Source: an uncultured Bacteroidales bacterium
GTDB lineage: Bacteria > Bacteroidota > Bacteroidia > Bacteroidales > Bacteroidaceae
Reading direction: 5' to 3'
Assembly: GCA_902798615.1 (NCBI GenBank)
Contig: CADBXL010000038.1
Coordinates: forward strand, 1 to 48,101
DNA: 48,101 nt
Below the pieces are notes generated by a model. The model was not told the DNA's origin, did no database searches, and was given only the letters and a program-made list of their open reading frames with translations. This document shows, one piece after another, positions 45,207-48,101 of this stretch. Both the position numbers and the translations under genes were made by a program. Within the stretch, counting starts at the first letter, position 1, and each line of letters opens with the position of its first letter.

Positions 45207-46240
45207 ATTGTTTTTCGGAAAGGATTCCGCGTAGCGCCTGAGCTTTGCGAAGAAATTCTCCGCTTGTGCGGAGGGATCAGAAAGTAAATTAGGAGAAAAT
45301 TAAATCAGTAAATTATATTCAGTAAATTTTTCAGATAAATCGGATAAATCCGTTTCCCTTTATTTCTCTTGAACACATAAATCTCGGATGATACAGATTA
45401 AAGTCCCCCTATGTAGGGGGATTTTGCGGGTCTAAAAATCCCTTAAATCTGTCAGATCCTATGGTCAAAAGAAAAGGGAAACGGATTTATCTGATTTATC
45501 TGAAAATAATTAATGCGACATTAATGTGTTATTTGTGAAAATTAATGTTATCTCGCGGAGCGAAACGTATAATATCCCGTTAATGTCACATTAATATCGC
45601 ATTAATTTTCTGTATAAAATTTTCTGGTCATCGTCGATAATTTTTGTTCCGAAAAAAAAACGAGCGGAGCGAGAAAAAGAATTTACAGGTTTAATTTTCT
45701 CCTAATTTGCTTTCCAAGAAACTCCGCTCTATGTCCGAAGTAATTACCATTAAAATACTATTAAATTACTATTAATTTACCATTAAAATACCATAGTTAA
45801 TGGTAATATTATGGTATTATTATGGTAATATAATGGTATTATAATGGTATTATCATCGGAGGAATAGCGGAGGAAATGCGGATGAAGAGCGTTGTCAAGA
45901 GGGATTTTCAAACGCAGAGACGCAAAGACGCTGAGTTTTCTTTTACGAACACGAAATGCACGAGATTTGTCGCAGACCCACTGACCACGGGGAAGTAAAG
46001 AAACGACTTGCTTTAGCTTGTTGAGCTTTGCGAAAAAGGCCTTCGTTTATTCTGTATTTTCCGTGTTCGGATAAAATCTTTGCGACTTTGCGACTTTGCG
46101 TTTAGTTAATAATTAGTTGCTTTCGCCCTTTAAAAAAACAATTAAAACAAAAGAACACATGAGAAAACATTTTGTTTTTATATGTTTTTATTGGTTTTCT
46201 CCTGTTTTTTTAGAAGGCGAAAGCAAATAGCAAGTAGTCG
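45207..46240. repeat. Dense field of nested inverted repeats, no gene
   Basis: No believable ORF occurs in this 1.0 kb. Nested pairs are: aattaggagaaaattaaat (45287-45305) with its near-complement at about 45690-45708; tcagataaatcggataaatc-type arms (45329-45371 and 45464-45502) around a cccccta/taggggg hairpin (45403-45421); attaatgcgacattaatgtg (45510-45529) with its inverse at 45586-45605; a run of taccatt/aatggta units (45744-45855); acgcagagacgcaaag arms (45912 and 46077-46105); and ttgctttcgccctt arms (46109-46125 and about 46212-46231). Several outer pairs enclose inner ones. Confidence 0.7.
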
Positions 46241-46289
46241 AGCTGTGGTTAAATTATTTTGAGGGGGAAAACCATTTTTTGCGTGAAAA

Positions 46290-46321
46290 TTTGGCGGTAT
46301 CAGATATTTTATGTATTTTTG
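46290..46321 (+). promoter_or_regulatory. Promoter of the BspA-like gene
   Basis: TTTG (46290-46293), a 20-bp spacer and TATTTTTG (46314-46321) match the consensus well. The leader is about 50 nt and contains aacccctaaa, as before rnr. Confidence 0.7.
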
Positions 46322-46378
46322 CAAGCGATTAGTGTGTTGACAACAATTAATCTGTAAACCCCTAAACAACAAACATAT

Positions 46379-48004
46379 ATGAGAAAGACTCTACTCCTTC
46401 TTATCCTCACCCTTTTCTCATTCTCTGCAATTCATGCGGAGATATCTTGGGAGATAAATGGGATAAAATGCAATCTGTCTGATGATGGTACGTTGACCAT
46501 ATCAGGAACAGGAAATATTCCTAACTATGGTTTTGGTCAAGCTCCTTGGTATAATAATCGAAACATAATCAAGGAAGTTGTGATTGAAGATGGTGTGACG
46601 AGTATTGGAAATTATGCTTTCCGTGATTGGTTAGGTCTTACCTCCGTCACCATCCCTAATTCTGTGACGAGTATTGGAAATTATGCTTTCTCTCATTGCT
46701 CTTGTCTTACCTCAATAACAATTCCTAATTCTGTGACGAGTATTGGAAATTATGCTTTCTCTCATTGCTCTTGTCTTACCTCAATAACAATTCCTAATTC
46801 TGTGACGAGTATTGAAGATAATGCTTTCTCTTTTTGCTCAAGTCTCACTTCCGTCACCATCCCTAATTCTGTGACGAGCATTGGAGGGGCAGCTTTCTGC
46901 CAATGCTCAAGTCTCACCTCCATCACCATCCCTAATTCTGTGACGAGTATTGGAGAGCGGGCTTTCTATGGCTGTTATAGACTTACCTCCATCACCATCC
47001 CTAATTCTGTGACGAGTATTGGAGAATATGCTTTCTATGGTTGTTCAGGTCTCACCTCCATAACTATCCCTAATTCTGTGACGAGTATTGGAAGTTATGC
47101 TTTTAGCGATTGCTCAGGTCTCACCTCCATAACTATCCCTAATTCTGTGACGAGTATTGGAGATATGGCTTTCCGGGGCTGCACAGGCCTCAACTCAATA
47201 ACAGTAGAAAAAGGAAATACAAAATATGACAGTAGGGACAATTGTAATGCAATTATAGAAACAAATACCAATAAGTTGATAGCCGGATGTAAGAATACAA
47301 CCATTCCGAGCTCTGTGACGAGTATTGGAAATTATGCTTTCTATGGTTGTGGAAGTCTTGCCTCCGTCACAATTCCTAATTCTGTGACGAGTATTGGAGA
47401 TATGGCTTTCCAGGATTGCACAGGCCTCAACTCAATAACAGTAGAAAAAGGGAATACGAGATATGATAGCAGAGATAATTGTAATGCCATTATAGAAACA
47501 AATACCAATAAGTTGATAGCCGGATGTAAGAATACAATTATTCCGAACTCTGTGATGAGTATTGGGGAGTCTGCTTTCTATGGGTGTTCAGGTCTAACCT
47601 CCATCACTATCCCTAATTCTGTGACGAGTATTGGAAATTGGGCTTTCTCTTATTGCTCAGGTCTCACCTCAATAACTTTTAATGGAAGTACACCTCCTGA
47701 GTTTGGGAATTATGCTTTTCAAAGTGTCAATAAATCCATCCCCGTATATGTTCCTGCTAATAGCATAGAGGCTTACAAGAGTGTATTGGGAGGTTTGGGT
47801 TTGTCTGATATAAAGGTGGCTCCGCTAATATTCCTGAAGGATGGCGAGGCTTATACCCAAGATTCTCAGATTGATGGTATGGATATTTACTATACCCGAA
47901 GTTTCGCTAACACTAATTGGCAGGCTTTGTATCTTCCTTTCTCTTTGAAATACGAGGATTGGAAGGATGATTTCGAGGTGGCTTATATCAATACTGTCCG
48001 CTAG
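46379..48004 (+). CDS. BspA-like leucine-rich-repeat surface protein, ended by an in-frame TAG
   Basis: The protein has 541 residues to the TAG. A signal peptide ([20 protein letters not shown]) precedes about ten 23-residue LRR_5 repeats of the type [20 protein letters not shown]. Two larger insert modules (from [20 protein letters not shown]) interrupt them. The last part ([36 protein letters not shown]) is the start of a C-terminal module usual in Prevotella BspA proteins. The frame continues past the TAG with the expected sequence, so this is probably a nonsense-truncated gene. BspA-like proteins mediate adhesion to host matrix or other bacteria. Near-identical DNA repeats within it invite recombination. 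Confidence 0.88.
   Translation: MRKTLLLLILTLFSFSAIHAEISWEINGIKCNLSDDGTLTISGTGNIPNYGFGQAPWYNNRNIIKEVVIEDGVTSIGNYAFRDWLGLTSVTIPNSVTSIGNYAFSHCSCLTSITIPNSVTSIGNYAFSHCSCLTSITIPNSVTSIEDNAFSFCSSLTSVTIPNSVTSIGGAAFCQCSSLTSITIPNSVTSIGERAFYGCYRLTSITIPNSVTSIGEYAFYGCSGLTSITIPNSVTSIGSYAFSDCSGLTSITIPNSVTSIGDMAFRGCTGLNSITVEKGNTKYDSRDNCNAIIETNTNKLIAGCKNTTIPSSVTSIGNYAFYGCGSLASVTIPNSVTSIGDMAFQDCTGLNSITVEKGNTRYDSRDNCNAIIETNTNKLIAGCKNTIIPNSVMSIGESAFYGCSGLTSITIPNSVTSIGNWAFSYCSGLTSITFNGSTPPEFGNYAFQSVNKSIPVYVPANSIEAYKSVLGGLGLSDIKVAPLIFLKDGEAYTQDSQIDGMDIYYTRSFANTNWQALYLPFSLKYEDWKDDFEVAYINTVR
46655..46792 (+). repeat. Perfect 69-bp tandem duplication within the BspA-like gene
   Basis: Copies 46655-46723 and 46724-46792 appear identical. 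Each encodes one 23-residue LRR unit, so gain or loss keeps the frame. Confidence 0.9.
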
Positions 48005-48101
48005 TATGACGATAATGGTGATGGAAGAGCGGATAGGACAATTATGGAGGCTGTAAAGAAGAATAGCGGCTCTACTGCTCCTAATACCCCTTATCTCATC
48101 A
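48005..48101 (+). pseudogene. Continuation of the BspA-like frame after the TAG (runs off window)
   Basis: In the same frame as the upstream gene, the translation right after the TAG reads YDDNGDGRADRTIMEAVKKN and then SGSTAPNTPYLI with no further stop to the window edge. This is the expected continuation of the Prevotella BspA C-terminal module. It supports a recent point change (for example CAG to TAG) and not a natural end. Confidence 0.8.

Noticed and set aside
45744-45855. CRISPR array or replication iterons
   Set aside because: The units are too short and irregular, with no spacers of constant length and no cas or rep gene.
48002-48004. TAG reassigned to glutamine, as in some phages of Bacteroidota
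   Set aside because: Several ordinary chromosomal genes in the window end in TAG, and no phage genes or suppressor tRNA are seen.

Overview
The window reads as a chromosomal segment of a Bacteroidota, most likely a Prevotella/Segatella-type member of the Bacteroidales. The reasons are TAnnTTTG -7 boxes with an upstream TTTG or TTG in front of most transcription units, no obvious Shine-Dalgarno sequences, many SPII lipoproteins, a BspA-like leucine-rich-repeat protein, DUF3108, DUF4294 and DUF3160 proteins, and a Prevotella-style C-terminal tail on the secreted esterase. No rRNA, tRNA, CRISPR array or insertion sequence with a transposase was recognised. All database-type names below come from reading motifs, not from searches.

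Layout. 0-9.5 kb: end of a DUF3108 protein, a beta-propeller protein, a MATE transporter, an operon of a thioredoxin-fold lipoprotein, ribF and a CPBP protease, then a DUF4294 protein facing a PAP2 phosphatase and an NAD-dependent epimerase. 9.6-14 kb: RNase R and a secreted CE1-like esterase separated by a bidirectional terminator. 14-18.5 kb: a three-gene cluster (lipoprotein, DUF3160 lipoprotein, CapA-like lipoprotein) and a 47-codon ORF. 18.7-19.8 kb: an ECF sigma factor and its probable membrane anti-sigma partner. 19.9-25.5 kb: topA-aroK-speA-argB, with ATGA start/stop overlaps at two junctions. 25.5-27.4 kb: a repeat-rich stretch with a higBA toxin-antitoxin locus, bracketed by a duplicated copy of the topA promoter region. 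27.4-31.5 kb: an AT-rich, self-contained island of three overlapping genes, cytosine-5 methyltransferase, DUF3883 nuclease, second cytosine-5 methyltransferase. 31.5-38.4 kb: a G-tract palindromic repeat, a 50-codon membrane protein with a CYTH protein, prfB, an acyl-CoA synthetase, an M20 hydrolase and dprA. 38.4-41.7 kb: an Lrp-led operon with an amidotransferase-dipeptidase fusion, glutaminyl cyclase and dprA. 41.8-43.8 kb: ruvB-coaD-ybeY. 43.9-45.2 kb: a THUMP-like methyltransferase. 45.2-46.4 kb: a dense field of nested inverted repeats. 46.4 kb to the end: a BspA-like gene interrupted by an in-frame TAG.

The best candidate for an under-described system is the methyltransferase-nuclease-methyltransferase operon at 27449-31425. 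Its middle gene carries a C-terminal PD-(D/E)xK-type DUF3883 domain behind about 320 residues that I cannot confidently assign, and its second methyltransferase carries an unassigned C-terminal domain of about 180 residues. A second theme is the number of dispersed palindromic and low-complexity repeats. Several have become part of reading frames (CapA N-terminus, the amidotransferase-dipeptidase fusion, the C-terminus of the 17.6-kb lipoprotein).
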